The translations under genes were made by a program, and so were the position numbers. Below the pieces are notes generated by a model. The model was not told the origin of the DNA, made no database searches, and saw nothing but the letters and a program-made list of their open reading frames with translations. DNA of 64,000 nucleotides, from NCBI GenBank assembly GCA_900465685.1, contig UEGR01000011.1, positions 62,001 to 126,000 of the forward strand, read 5' to 3'. Below, one piece after another: positions 1 through 9,154 of the stretch. Position 1 is the stretch's first letter; each line of letters starts with the position of its first letter. This DNA is from Hyphomicrobiales bacterium. GTDB taxonomy: Bacteria; Pseudomonadota; Alphaproteobacteria; Rhizobiales; Rhizobiaceae.

Positions 1-640
1 CTGCGAGAGCAACGGCTTCCGACACATCGTGGGTGATCAGCACAGTGGTAAAGCCGCGCTCAGTCCAGATACGCTCCAGAAGACGGTGCATCTCGATACG
101 TGTCAGCGCATCAAGTGCGCCAAAGGGTTCGTCCAGCAGCAGAATTTTCGGATCGCTGACCAGCGCCCTTGCCAGCGCAACGCGTTGCCGCTGGCCACCA
201 GACAGAACGGAGGGCCAGTCATTGCCGCGCCCTTCCAGCCCGACATCGGACAAAACCGAAAGTGCGGCCTCACGCCAGTTCTCACCGCGTGCTATGCCCA
301 CATTGTCGGTCACACGCTGCCACGGCACGAGCCGCGCTTCCTGAAAAAGCAGACGCACTGACGGGCTGATCCCGGTCAGCGCTTCTCCGCCAACGGCTAC
401 GCGCCCGCCATCGGGCAGATCGAGCCCCGAAATCAGGCGCAGAAGCGTGGACTTGCCACCACCGGAACGCCCGACAACGGCCAGAAACTGCCCAGATGGC
501 ACCTCCAGATTGAAGTGCCGTAACACTTTGAGGCTACCGAATGTACGATCGACATGAGAAAGCGAAATGGGCGACCCGCCCTTCGCATCCGCGCCACGAG
601 CTACCGTTTCCACATCATATGTGTCCTGAACCGCAGCCAT
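1..640 (-). CDS. ssuB: Aliphatic sulfonate ABC transporter ATP-binding subunit (partial)
   Basis: Cytoplasmic ATPase that energises uptake with the permease and binding protein encoded just upstream. The 3' end lies beyond base 1, so about 213 residues are visible. Reading the minus strand I see a Walker A motif (GRSGGGKST, about residues 57-65), the signature [15 protein letters not shown] and Walker [14 protein letters not shown], all intact. The ATG (638-640) overlaps the permease stop as TGATG, so translation is probably coupled. The sulfonate assignment comes from the SsuA-like partner. A taurine or nitrate-type subunit would look similar at this level. Confidence 0.88.
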   Translation of the reverse strand, partial: MAAVQDTYDVETVARGADAKGGSPISLSHVDRTFGSLKVLRHFNLEVPSGQFLAVVGRSGGGKSTLLRLISGLDLPDGGRVAVGGEALTGISPSVRLLFQEARLVPWQRVTDNVGIARGENWREAALSVLSDVGLEGRGNDWPSVLSGGQRQRVALARALVSDPKILLLDEPFGALDALTRIEMHRLLERIWTERGFTTVLITHDVSEAVALA

Positions 641-1479
641 CAGCTTTTGCCTTTTTCCGACTGATAGGCCGGATGCCAGACGAGCACTCGCTTTTCGATG
701 AGACGGGTTGCTGTGTCGGCTACCTTGCCAAGCAGTGCGTAGATGATGATGCCCAGAAGCACCACATCGGTCATTAGAAACTCGCGCGCATTCATGGTCA
801 TATAGCCGATGCCGCTGGTGGCGGAGATGGTCTCGGCAACGATCAGCGTCAACCACATGAAGCCCAGAGCATAGCGCAGACCGACGAGGATCGACGGCAG
901 CGCGCCAGGCAAAATAATACGCTGGATCAGAGCTTTGCGATCCAATCCGTAGACATGCACCATCTCGATCAATTGCGGATCGATGGTTCGCACGCCGTAG
1001 AACGTGTTGATATAGATCGGGAAGAAAACACCGATGGAAACCAGAAATATCTTGGCGGTTTCGTCGATGCCGAACCACAGGATGACAAGCGGAACAAGCG
1101 CCAGATGCGGTATGTTGCGCAACATCTGCAAGGTGCTGTCGAGTAGGGTTTCGGCGGGCTTCCACAGACCGTTGACGATACCGGCGACAAAGCCCAGCCC
1201 GCCGCCAATAACGAGACCGATCAGGGCGCGCTGCGTTGAAATATAGGTATGATAGATCAGCGTGCCATCCAGCAGCGATTTCCAGAACGCCGCCGCCACT
1301 GTGCTGGGTGCAGGCATCAATCGCGCCGTGATCAAGCCCGTGCGCGCAGCAATTTCCCAGGCGATCAAAAGAACGATCGGCAGCGCCCATGGTGCAAGCG
1401 CTTTGCCAAGCGTTTTAAGACGCGGGACATCAGCTGTCCTGCTCTTTCCGGCAAAGCCAGAAATTGTTGAATCCGCCAT
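640..1479 (-). CDS. ssuC: Aliphatic sulfonate ABC transporter permease SsuC
   Basis: Inner-membrane permease of 279 residues, typical for the SsuC/TauC family. A cytoplasmic N-terminus of about 30 residues precedes a first membrane segment ([14 protein letters not shown]). Further hydrophobic segments follow, and the cytoplasmic coupling loop lies near residues 165-190 ([20 protein letters not shown]). The start ATG (1477-1479) overlaps the binding-protein stop as TGATG, and its own stop overlaps the ATPase start in the same way. The three genes therefore form one tightly coupled operon read leftward. Confidence 0.88.
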   Translation of the reverse strand: MADSTISGFAGKSRTADVPRLKTLGKALAPWALPIVLLIAWEIAARTGLITARLMPAPSTVAAAFWKSLLDGTLIYHTYISTQRALIGLVIGGGLGFVAGIVNGLWKPAETLLDSTLQMLRNIPHLALVPLVILWFGIDETAKIFLVSIGVFFPIYINTFYGVRTIDPQLIEMVHVYGLDRKALIQRIILPGALPSILVGLRYALGFMWLTLIVAETISATSGIGYMTMNAREFLMTDVVLLGIIIYALLGKVADTATRLIEKRVLVWHPAYQSEKGKS

Positions 1480-2432
1480 CAGGCCGCTCCCTTGCGCGTC
1501 ACCTCGGCAATGGAAATTTCCTTCGGAATGAGGCCGAGTTTGAAGAAAGTGTCTGCAATTGCCTGTTGCTGGGCGATGACCGATGCGTCAAGCGGCTTGA
1601 CGCCGTAGGACTGACGCTCGACGGCGCGGACAAGAACATTCTCCGGAATGCCGACCGAAGACGCAAGCTCGGCTGCGACCGTCGCTGTGTTGTTCTTGAT
1701 CCAGTCATCGATTTCGGCAATCGCATCGATAACGATATCGACGGCTTCCGGGTTCGCATCCACGAAAGGCTGCGCACCGAGATAGAACTGGTGATTGGGA
1801 ACGAGGCCTTCGCCATTGCGCAATTCGCGCGCTTCAATGGCAATTTCCGCAGCCGCCTGAAACGGATCCCAAATGACCCATGCATCGACCGCACCGCGCT
1901 CGAAAGCAGCGCGTGCATCAGCTGGCGGCAGGAAGGTGGTTTTGATATCGGTATAGGCAAGCCCGGCATCTTCCAGCGCCTTGACCAGAAGATAGTGAAC
2001 ATTCGAGCCTTTATTCAGCGCGACATTCTTGCCCTTCAACTCCGCGACCGTCTTGATGGGGCTGTCTTTCGGCACCAGAATTGCCTCGCCGGTCGGCGCC
2101 GGAGGTTCATGCGCGATATAGACAAGCGGTGCACCCGCTGCCTGCGCGAAGATTGGCGGCGTTTCGCCAGTGGTGCCAAAATCAACGGCACCAACATTCA
2201 GCGCTTCCAGAAGCTGCGGCCCCGCCGGAAATTCGGTCCAGCGCACGTCAAAGCCGATCTTCTTCAGCTTCTCTTCAAGAATGCCACGCGCCTTCAGCAG
2301 AACAAGCGTGCCATATTTCTGGTAGCCGATACGTAGCACTTTTTCCTGCGCAAAAGCAGGCACGCTGCCCACCAATGGTAATGCGGCTGCACCGGCGAGA
2401 AGACCTGCAAATTTACGTCTGGAAATGCGCAT
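1479..2432 (-). CDS. ssuA: Aliphatic sulfonate ABC transporter substrate-binding protein SsuA
   Basis: Periplasmic binding protein of 317 residues. It begins with a twin-arginine-like signal (MRISRRKFAGLLAGAAALP, cleavage after AFA). Features shared with E. coli SsuA as I remember it are LRIGYQK near the mature N-terminus, the EFPAGPQLLEALNVGAVDFG stretch, PPIFAQAAGAPLVY and PADARAAF with DAWVIWDP. I chose the ATG at 2430-2432 because AGGAG lies eight bases upstream; an upstream in-frame start at 2453 has no good ribosome site. It is the first gene of the operon. The exact sulfonate cannot be read from sequence. Confidence 0.87.
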   Translation of the reverse strand: MRISRRKFAGLLAGAAALPLVGSVPAFAQEKVLRIGYQKYGTLVLLKARGILEEKLKKIGFDVRWTEFPAGPQLLEALNVGAVDFGTTGETPPIFAQAAGAPLVYIAHEPPAPTGEAILVPKDSPIKTVAELKGKNVALNKGSNVHYLLVKALEDAGLAYTDIKTTFLPPADARAAFERGAVDAWVIWDPFQAAAEIAIEARELRNGEGLVPNHQFYLGAQPFVDANPEAVDIVIDAIAEIDDWIKNNTATVAAELASSVGIPENVLVRAVERQSYGVKPLDASVIAQQQAIADTFFKLGLIPKEISIAEVTRKGAA

Positions 2433-2651
2433 CAATACTGCTCCTGAACACACCGATTGCCTCTTTTCCTTATGTTAAAGGCAATTGAGCGCAGCCACAG
2501 GAACGAACGTCTAACCTCATACGGTCTGGAGAAAATTCTTTACTTCCGCCGTGTCGCTCTGGCGCAAGGAAGTTCATAAGAGCAATCAGGCAGATATTTT
2601 TTCCAAGTTTTGCAACGCAGACCGGTGTGGAAAAAATGGCCTATCCAATGA

Positions 2652-2687
2652 CAAAAGGTCGGACCATCAATCACGATGTTCCGACCT
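2652..2687 (-). terminator. Rho-independent terminator of the BMP importer operon
   Basis: An 8-bp perfect stem (AGGTCGGA at 2656-2663, TCCGACCT at 2680-2687) is followed on the minus strand by TTTTGT. It lies 37 bases beyond the stop of the last permease gene. The rest of 2433-2724 holds no convincing gene and should contain the ssu promoter. Confidence 0.75.
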
Positions 2688-2724
2688 CTCGGTTATCCTT
2701 TGCGCTTTACCCAGAAAACCAGGC

Positions 2725-3657
2725 TCAGCGTGCTCCGCGCACGAAGCTTTCGCCCAGCGCCTGCGGCAGGCTTGCCTTGCGGCCTGCGATCAGCAGCACC
2801 AGCATGACCATGGCGAATGGCAACATCTGGATCACGTCTGTTGGCACATTAACACCGGCAACCTGCAAGGCCGTTGCCAGCGACAGGCTGACACCGAACA
2901 GCAATGCGCCGCCCAATACCCATAGCGGCCTGCCGCGCGCCAGCATGGCAAGCACAATGGCAATGAAACCATTGCCATGGCTCATGAACGGAATGAATAC
3001 GCCCGCAACTGCGACCGACATGAAGGCACCGCCAAGACCGGCCAATGCACCCGTTATCAACACGGCAATGCTTCGCGTGCGGACAACATCCACACCGGTT
3101 GCATCAAGTGCCGCCGGCTTATCGCCCGCCGCCTGCAGGGCTGTGCCGAGATGCGTCATCCGGTAGATCCAGGCGAAAACCGCGACCAGAATGACCGCCA
3201 CATAGACCACCGGATTATGGTTGAACAGGATTGGCCCCAGCACAGGGATTTCGGACAAAGGCCAGACCGGCCATTTCGGAGCACCGTCCAGACGTGGATA
3301 TGTTTGCGAAAACTGCACGAAATGCAGGAGTGCGGTCAGACCTTGCACAGCGAGCGTCAGGGCAATGCCGATGACGATCTGATTAAGGCCGAGTCGCACG
3401 CAGAACAGCACCATGAAGGATGCGATAAACGCGCCCGCAGCGATGCCGCCGACAAAGCCCAGCCCCATGCTGCCGGTAGTCCATGCCACCAGAAAACCGG
3501 CATAGGCACCGGCCAGCATCATGCCTTCGAGACCGATATTCAGCACGCCTGCCTTTTCCGACAATTGCTCGCCAAGCCCGGCCAGCAAAAGTGGCGTACC
3601 CGCAGCGATTGCGCCGAGGAACAGCGTGATGATGAAACTTTCCGTAAAAAGCGCCAT
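2725..3657 (-). CDS. BMP-family ABC transporter permease (NupQ/YufQ-like)
   Basis: Inner-membrane permease of 310 residues, the second permease of a nucleoside-type importer. The N-terminal region AGLGEQLSEKAGVLNIGLEG, followed by MMLAGAYAGF, is diagnostic of this branch of the branched-chain/ribose permease superfamily. Some eight to nine hydrophobic segments follow. It is the last gene of a four-gene minus-strand operon (binding protein, ATPase, permease, permease), 12 bases after the preceding gene and just before a terminator. Known family substrates are purine and pyrimidine nucleosides; the substrate here is not known. Confidence 0.88.
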   Translation of the reverse strand: MALFTESFIITLFLGAIAAGTPLLLAGLGEQLSEKAGVLNIGLEGMMLAGAYAGFLVAWTTGSMGLGFVGGIAAGAFIASFMVLFCVRLGLNQIVIGIALTLAVQGLTALLHFVQFSQTYPRLDGAPKWPVWPLSEIPVLGPILFNHNPVVYVAVILVAVFAWIYRMTHLGTALQAAGDKPAALDATGVDVVRTRSIAVLITGALAGLGGAFMSVAVAGVFIPFMSHGNGFIAIVLAMLARGRPLWVLGGALLFGVSLSLATALQVAGVNVPTDVIQMLPFAMVMLVLLIAGRKASLPQALGESFVRGAR

Positions 3658-3669
3658 GTTTTCTCCTCC

Positions 3670-4761
3670 TCAGACCTTCGCCCGGTAACGGCGGTTTTTG
3701 TCAAAATATTCCGCCAGCGCCAGCGTGATCAGCAACAGCGCCACGATGACAAGCGAGAAGAAGCTTGGCACACCGAGCCGACGTGCCGCGCTTTCCCCAC
3801 CGATTGTCAGAGCAGAAAACAGGAAGACATAGGCGATGGAGCCAAAGCCGTTGAGCCGCGCGAGAAAAACCAGCGGCACCACCGTCAGGCTATAGGCCGG
3901 GTTCCAGTCCGCGCGGACATTGCCTTGCGTACCCAGAATATCCACGGCGCCTGATAACCCGGCTAGGCCTGCCGAAATGGCAAAGACGGCGATGGTCAGC
4001 TTCGGAACCGACAGACCGGCATGAACGGCGGCGCGTGGATTGGCGCCGACCAGCCGCAATTTCATACCAAACGAGGTTTTCGTCATCATCAGATGCATGG
4101 CGATGATAACGACGAGGCCGATGATCAGGCCCGACGAAATGGTCGTATCAAACAGTTTCGGCAAGCGCGCATCCACCGGAAGCGTGCGCGTTTGCGGGGT
4201 CGTGGTCGCCGGATCGAGAAAGGCGAGCTTCACCAGCACATTGGCCAGCGAAACGCCAAGGAAGCTCATCATCAAAGTAGTGATGATTTCATTGATGCCA
4301 TGCCATGCCTTCAGCATGGCAGGCAACAGGCCCCAGACTGCACCAACCGCCAGACCGATCACCAGACCGACAGCAAGGTTGAGCCAGATTGGCAATCCGG
4401 CCGTGTGCAAAAGCGGTGTGGTAGCCGCGACGATCACCGCAGCCAACAGAAACTGCCCATCGCCGCCGAGATTCCAGATGCCAGCGCGGAAGGCCACGAT
4501 CAGGCTTGCCGCGATCAGCAGAAACGGTCCCATGCGGGTCAGCGTTGCCGAAAGGCCGGAAGGCGACAAAATCCCGCGCTCGACCACATAAGCATAGTAA
4601 CTCAGCGGATTGACGCCCATGGCGAGCAGGATCAGCCCGCCCAGTACAAGGGCCGCGACCAGCGGTCCAACGCTGACGGCAAGGATTCTGCCCCACGCGG
4701 AAAAAGGCGGACGTGTCATCTGTCCAGCCATCCCAGCCGTGCCGGCTTGCTGATCGCTCAT
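3670..4761 (-). CDS. BMP-family ABC transporter permease (NupP/YufP-like)
   Basis: First permease of the nucleoside-type importer, 363 residues. A hydrophilic N-terminus of about 25 residues is followed by roughly ten membrane segments. The stretches AGIWNLGGDGQFLLAA (about residues 92-107) and NEIITTLMMSFLGVSLAN are characteristic of this permease family. The ATG (4759-4761) overlaps the end of the ATPase gene by four bases (ATGA), giving translational coupling. It should pair with the product at 2725-3657 to form the membrane channel. Confidence 0.88.
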   Translation of the reverse strand: MSDQQAGTAGMAGQMTRPPFSAWGRILAVSVGPLVAALVLGGLILLAMGVNPLSYYAYVVERGILSPSGLSATLTRMGPFLLIAASLIVAFRAGIWNLGGDGQFLLAAVIVAATTPLLHTAGLPIWLNLAVGLVIGLAVGAVWGLLPAMLKAWHGINEIITTLMMSFLGVSLANVLVKLAFLDPATTTPQTRTLPVDARLPKLFDTTISSGLIIGLVVIIAMHLMMTKTSFGMKLRLVGANPRAAVHAGLSVPKLTIAVFAISAGLAGLSGAVDILGTQGNVRADWNPAYSLTVVPLVFLARLNGFGSIAYVFLFSALTIGGESAARRLGVPSFFSLVIVALLLITLALAEYFDKNRRYRAKV

Positions 4762-6353
4762 TCTTCTTCTCCGGTACTCATCAGACGGCCGATGGCATCG
4801 CGCGCGCCTGCTCCATTTTGGACCGTGCCGAGCACTCTGCCCTGGTCGATCACGGCTATTCTGTCGGCAAGCTCCAGAAGCTCGTCCAGATCGGTGGAAA
4901 TCAGCAACACCGCCTTGCCAGCATCTGCGGCATCGCGAATACGCTGACGGGTGGCCCGAATGTTTTTCACGTCGAGCCCATAGGTCGGCTTTGCAAAAAT
5001 CACCGCTTCGGCTGGGCCCGTCAGTTCGCGTGCCAGCAGAACCTTCTGGATATTGCCGCCCGACAAAGTGCCAACCGGCGTCTGGACATCCGGCGTGCGG
5101 ATATCGAAATTGCGGACATGTTCAGCAGCCTGAGCGCGGATCTGTTGCGGTTTTTCCAGCCCCTTGCGCCAGAACGGCGCAGCGCCGATGTCCTTCAACA
5201 GGAAGTTGGTGGCGACCGCGAAAGCGCCCACCGTTCCCTCGCCCAGACGATCATCCGTCACGTAGCGCAAGCCTGCAGTTCGGCGCTCACCCACCGAAAG
5301 CGCGCCGATTTCAGTCCCGTGCAAGCGAACGCTTCCAACGGATGGAGCCTGACCCGCAAGCGCTTCTGCCAACTCCTTCTGGCCATTGCCGTCGATACCG
5401 GCAATTCCCAGAACTTCCCGTGCACGGATTGTCAGCGAAACATCGCGAACCGGAATACGCCCCGCGCTGGAATTCAGCTTTTCGACCGTCAGCACTGTGG
5501 CACCCAGATCGCGACTGACACGTGGCGCGGTTTCACCTTCGCCCGTGGCGGCATTACCGAACATGAGCTGGATGATATTGGCTGTGTTTTCTGCATCGAT
5601 ATGGGATTTCAGCTCTTCCGGCGCGATAGCGCCAGCGTTCTTGCCGAGGCGCAGCACGGAAATCCGGTCGCCATAGGCAAGCGCCTCGTTGAGCTTGTGG
5701 GTGATGAATATGACCGCGAGCCCTTCCGCCACGAGCCGCCGCATCAGCTGCCCCAGCGACACGGCCTCGTTTGGCGTCAGCATGGCTGTCGCCTCGTCAA
5801 GGATCAGGCATCGGCTGCCGCGCATCAAGGCACGCAGAATTTCCACCTGCTGGCGTTCGCCAAGTGACAGGCTGGAGACCAGCGCGAAAGGATCGACCCG
5901 CAATCCCACGCGGCTTGCCGTTTCATTGATCCGCTTCGCAACGCCGCCGCGATCCGGTTTCCGCCACCAAGCGCCACCAAGCGTAAAATTGTCGACGACC
6001 GTCAAACTCGGCACCAGCATGGAATGCTGGAACACTGTGCCGATCCCCAACGACAAGGCATGGCGGGGCGATGTGATGTTGACCTGTGCACCATCCACCT
6101 CGATCCAGCCATCGTCGGGCTGCTGCAACCCTGACAGCATGCCCACAAGTGTGGATTTGCCTGCGCCGTTTTCGCCAAGGAGAACATGAACCTCCCCCGG
6201 CCAGATATCTGTGCTGACATTATTATTGGCGACGACACCCGGAAAGCGCTTGGTTATGCCGCGCAGAGCGACAAAGGGCATGCCCGAAGAACTGACCGGA
6301 GAATTTATTGCGTGTGATGAAAGAGGGACTACTTTTTCTGTTGTCGCCTGCAT
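4758..6353 (-). CDS. BMP-family ABC transporter, double ATPase subunit
   Basis: Cytoplasmic ATPase of 531 residues with two ABC cassettes in tandem, as in RbsA and NupO. The N-terminal cassette has Walker A GENGAGKST, signature LSLGERQQVEILRAL and Walker B LDEATAML. The C-terminal cassette has a degenerate Walker A (GIDGNGQKE), as usual in this family, and the signature LSGGNIQKVLLAREL. I chose the ATG at 6351-6353 (MQATTEK) because AAGGA lies seven bases upstream. Upstream in-frame starts at 6368 and 6419 lack this. It sits between the binding-protein gene and the permeases. Confidence 0.85.
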   Translation of the reverse strand: MQATTEKVVPLSSHAINSPVSSSGMPFVALRGITKRFPGVVANNNVSTDIWPGEVHVLLGENGAGKSTLVGMLSGLQQPDDGWIEVDGAQVNITSPRHALSLGIGTVFQHSMLVPSLTVVDNFTLGGAWWRKPDRGGVAKRINETASRVGLRVDPFALVSSLSLGERQQVEILRALMRGSRCLILDEATAMLTPNEAVSLGQLMRRLVAEGLAVIFITHKLNEALAYGDRISVLRLGKNAGAIAPEELKSHIDAENTANIIQLMFGNAATGEGETAPRVSRDLGATVLTVEKLNSSAGRIPVRDVSLTIRAREVLGIAGIDGNGQKELAEALAGQAPSVGSVRLHGTEIGALSVGERRTAGLRYVTDDRLGEGTVGAFAVATNFLLKDIGAAPFWRKGLEKPQQIRAQAAEHVRNFDIRTPDVQTPVGTLSGGNIQKVLLARELTGPAEAVIFAKPTYGLDVKNIRATRQRIRDAADAGKAVLLISTDLDELLELADRIAVIDQGRVLGTVQNGAGARDAIGRLMSTGEEE

Positions 6354-6440
6354 CAAACTGTCCTTCATGGAAGTCCGTCTCGTCGCGACCGGATGGATCG
6401 CGACAATGCCCGGAAGCAACGAGACGGGTATTCGAGCGTC

Positions 6441-6460
6441 GTGCGTCCTTTCGGACGCAC
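6441..6460 (-). other. Intercistronic mRNA hairpin after the BMP gene
   Basis: Perfect 8-bp stem closed by a four-base loop (GTGCGTCC, TTTC, GGACGCAC on the plus strand). In the transcribed minus strand the loop is GAAA, a very stable GNRA tetraloop. It lies 84 bases after the binding-protein stop and has no U-tract. A role in protecting or processing the upstream mRNA is more likely than full termination. Confidence 0.55.
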
Positions 6461-6544
6461 AAAATTCGCTCTCACTGCTTTATCCATGCATCCTGCTTTT
6501 CAGAAATCGAACCCGATTTCTGTGCCGATGCCTGAGCAAGCCGG

Positions 6545-7588
6545 TTACTTGGAAGCGACCGTTTTCACCAACGCATGCACGCTGTCGGCATCGAACTTCG
6601 GCTCAACCTTGATCTCGCCGGAGACAACCTTGGCCTGAAGATCTTCGATCTCCTTCCACACATTGTCCGGGATGTTCTTGGTCTTCAGCAGACGCAGGCT
6701 GCCGTCATCCAGTTTGATATTATAGTTATGGCTGCCGTATTTGCCGTCTTTCAGGTCCTGAATCATCGCCGCATAAACGGGTTTCAGATCCCAGATAACA
6801 GAAGACAGAAGGAAGCCCTTGTCGATCGGGCTCTTGTCGCCGATAACGTCGATGAAATAGGCCTTGCCGCCATCCGTGGCAGGCGTGGTCTCGACGGCCT
6901 GCAACATGCCGAAGCTGGAACCGTTGCCCTGTCCGAAGATAACGTCCGCGCCGGAAGCGATAACCGTTTCCGTCACGCGCTTGCCGCCTGCGGCGTCCGC
7001 ATAGGCAGCTGGTCCAATGACGGCGTAGCGAACTTCAACCGCCGGGTTTTCAGCCTTCACGCCCTGCGCAAAAGCAACCGACATGTTGTTCCACGATGGC
7101 GGCTCACCCGAAACGACGATACCGACGACCTTGGTGCGGCTGACCTTGGCGGCGAGACGACCGGCGAGATAAGCACCATCGCTACCGGCAGCGGTATAAT
7201 CCGCCACCTTGCCCGCGGAAAGCTTGTCCGGGCTGTCGACAATCGCGACGGGAACCTTCATTTCCTCACCGATTTCCGGCGCGGCGGTGTTGTAGCCGGA
7301 AGCATGCGCGATCAGCAGACCGGCGCCATCTTCGGCAAGCTCGCGCAGCGTCGGGCGCACGTCGCCATAGCCGAGATTTTCCGCAACCACGACCTTCACA
7401 CCGGCAGCTTCGCCAGCGGCCTTGGCAGCGGCTACGCCCTGCTGGTTCCAGCCCATGTCGGTTCCCATTTCCGGGGCCAGAATAGCAATTGATTTGATAT
7501 CTTCCGCCAATGCAGTACTGGCCATCCAGCCGCTTACTGCAAGAGCAAGCACAGCTTTACTTACTGTACTGATTCCCATTTTCTTCAT
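6545..7588 (-). CDS. BMP-family (PnrA/BmpA-like) substrate-binding protein
   Basis: Periplasmic binding protein of 347 residues with a Sec signal peptide (MKKMGISTVSKAVLALAVSG, cleavage near ALA-ED). The mature part opens KSIAILAPEMGTDMGWNQQG and contains GADVIFGQGNGSS and AYFIDVIGDKSP, typical of the BMP/PnrA family that binds nucleosides. I chose the ATG at 7586-7588, preceded by AGGGAA; an upstream start at 7654 would place 22 residues before the signal peptide. It is the first gene of the importer operon, and a hairpin separates it from the ATPase gene. Proximity to the B6 island leaves open that the ligand is a pyridine compound; this is inference. Confidence 0.87.
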   Translation of the reverse strand: MKKMGISTVSKAVLALAVSGWMASTALAEDIKSIAILAPEMGTDMGWNQQGVAAAKAAGEAAGVKVVVAENLGYGDVRPTLRELAEDGAGLLIAHASGYNTAAPEIGEEMKVPVAIVDSPDKLSAGKVADYTAAGSDGAYLAGRLAAKVSRTKVVGIVVSGEPPSWNNMSVAFAQGVKAENPAVEVRYAVIGPAAYADAAGGKRVTETVIASGADVIFGQGNGSSFGMLQAVETTPATDGGKAYFIDVIGDKSPIDKGFLLSSVIWDLKPVYAAMIQDLKDGKYGSHNYNIKLDDGSLRLLKTKNIPDNVWKEIEDLQAKVVSGEIKVEPKFDADSVHALVKTVASK

Positions 7589-7673
7589 TTTGTCGTTCCC
7601 TATTGTAGAATTTTGTTGACTATTTCTTACTCTCCGGTTGAATCTTAAGTACAAACGGGAGCAAAGTTTGAAA

Positions 7674-8078
7674 ATGCGAATTCACCTTACCTTTCTTGCT
7701 ACAGCACTTCTTGGACTAAACACCGCGCAGGCCGCCATCAGCGGCCAGTCGCTCGACATTACGGTCGAGAACAGTGGAAAGACTTCACTGGCATGTTCGG
7801 CTGCTTTCGCGCACTGGTTCTCCGCCGATCTTGGCGAAGTTGCACCCGGCGCAAGCCGTTCATTCAGCTTTGGTGTCGATGTGAAGACAGGCAATGTCTT
7901 CCAGTTGAACTCGGTCGGCGACAAGATGGCCGTGCAGCGCATCTGGTGCGGGCACAAGGGCGATGACTGGGCAACACGCGCCGAAATTCCGATGGAGCGC
8001 CGCGCAGGCGTGACGCCGGAACCGGTGCATCTGCGCTGCGAGGCAGGCGTCAAGGCAACCCGATGCGCCGCCCCATAG
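7674..8078 (+). CDS. Small secreted protein of unknown function
   Basis: A 134-residue protein with a clear Sec signal peptide (MRIHLTFLATALLGLNTAQA, cleavage after AQA). The mature part of about 114 residues has four cysteines (in LACSA, IWCGHK, LRCEAG and TRCAAP) that could form two disulfides in the periplasm. It looks beta-rich (ITVENSGKTSL, GASRSFSFGVDV). I do not recognise the family. The in-frame ATG at 7638 would put 12 residues before the signal, so I prefer 7674. It is divergent from the BMP gene, and the two share an 85-base promoter region. Confidence 0.72.
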   Translation: MRIHLTFLATALLGLNTAQAAISGQSLDITVENSGKTSLACSAAFAHWFSADLGEVAPGASRSFSFGVDVKTGNVFQLNSVGDKMAVQRIWCGHKGDDWATRAEIPMERRAGVTPEPVHLRCEAGVKATRCAAP

Positions 8079-8228
8079 CGGCGCTCGACCAAGCCCTGGA
8101 TTGGGCGAATTGCCAATCTGTTACAGCCTCGCATCTGACCCCTCCATTTGGAACGAAGCGGGTCCGAAACGCAGATCACCGAAAGATCTCTGCTGCGCAT
8201 GAACCTCACCCCGATTGACAGTGCGAGA

Positions 8229-8256
8229 ATACGATAGCATGATCATACCGTAATAC
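8229..8256. promoter_or_regulatory. Candidate GntR operator upstream of the SDR gene
   Basis: Contains the words ATACGATA (8229-8236) and ACCGTAATAC (8247-8256), about 110 bases before the SDR start. Both recur, the second with one change, in the promoter of the GntR gene (9910-9928). ACCGTAAT also occurs between the divergent lactonase and carboxymuconolactone decarboxylase-like genes. The shared words suggest one regulator; binding is inferred. Confidence 0.4.
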
Positions 8257-8365
8257 AATATTGAAAATCGACTAGCGGTGAATTTGCAGAAAATCCTTGC
8301 ATCCATTTGGATATAAAGGAAAATTTTAAAATAGGCCGCAGATCAGCATTCATAAGAGAGAGAAA

Positions 8366-9133
8366 ATGCGCACAGCAATTGTTACCGGAGCGAGCCGCGG
8401 ATTGGGAAAAGCCTTCGCTATCGGACTGGCAAAAGACGGGTTCGCGCTTGGTCTTTGCGCCCGTGATGCGGCGGCTCTGGAAGAGACTGCGGAGGCTGCA
8501 CGCGCCGCTGGTGCGCCGGAGGTCGTGGTCATTGCCGCCGATCTTTCACAGCCAGGTGCAGCAGAAAAAGTTGTCGCCGATACGCTCGCCGTCACCGGAC
8601 GGATCGATGCGCTGATCAACAATGCAGGCGCGACCAAGCGCGGCGACTTTCTGTCGCTGAGCGACGATGATTTTCTGGAAGGCTTTGCGCTCAAGTTTCA
8701 CGCCACAGTGCGGTTTTGCCGGGCCGCATGGCCAGCCCTTGTCGAGAGCAAAGGCAGCATTGTGAATATATCGGGCGTCGGCGCGCATACACCCGAGCCC
8801 GACTTCACGATTGGCGGCTCGGTCAATTCAGCCCTGATCAATTTTACAAAGGCGATTTCAAAGCGCGCCCAAGGCACCGGCATGCGGATCAATACGCTCT
8901 GCCCCGGCCATATCGTGACCGACCGGCTGCTGCGTCGTATCGAAGTGCTGGCGAAGGAACGGAGTATTTCTCTGGATGCAGCACGCGATGCGCTGCGTGA
9001 AGCGCAAGGCATCCAGCGCTATGGAGAAGCCGATGAAGTTGCCGACGTTGTGCGCTTTCTTTGCAGCCCTGCGGCTGCCTATGTGCATGGCACGGTCATC
9101 AATGTCGACGGTGGTGCGACGCCGGGAATATGA
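8366..9133 (+). CDS. SDR-family protein with a substituted catalytic triad
   Basis: A 255-residue Rossmann-fold protein of the short-chain dehydrogenase/reductase family. The cofactor motif TGASRGLG (residues 7-14) and NNAGA (85-89) are intact, as is the C-terminal INVDGGATPGI. Aligned by eye on FabG, the Ser-Tyr-Lys triad is replaced by Gly137, Gly150 and Asn154 (region GVGAHTPEPDFTIGGSVN). Either it uses other residues, belongs to a non-classical SDR subgroup, or has lost oxidoreductase activity. It is convergent with the GntR gene and lies at the edge of the B6/pyridine island, so a role in that pathway is plausible but unproven. Confidence 0.82.
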   Translation: MRTAIVTGASRGLGKAFAIGLAKDGFALGLCARDAAALEETAEAARAAGAPEVVVIAADLSQPGAAEKVVADTLAVTGRIDALINNAGATKRGDFLSLSDDDFLEGFALKFHATVRFCRAAWPALVESKGSIVNISGVGAHTPEPDFTIGGSVNSALINFTKAISKRAQGTGMRINTLCPGHIVTDRLLRRIEVLAKERSISLDAARDALREAQGIQRYGEADEVADVVRFLCSPAAAYVHGTVINVDGGATPGI

Positions 9134-9154
9134 CCCCGGCGCCGAACTTCCTGT

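Noticed and set aside
2977-3954. Long open frames antisense to the permease, transporter and enzyme genes (here and at 15524-16969, 48396-50108, 50191-51600 and others)
   Set aside because: They are opposite-strand shadows of well-supported genes, with arginine/histidine-rich or low-complexity translations, no ribosome sites and no recognisable domains.
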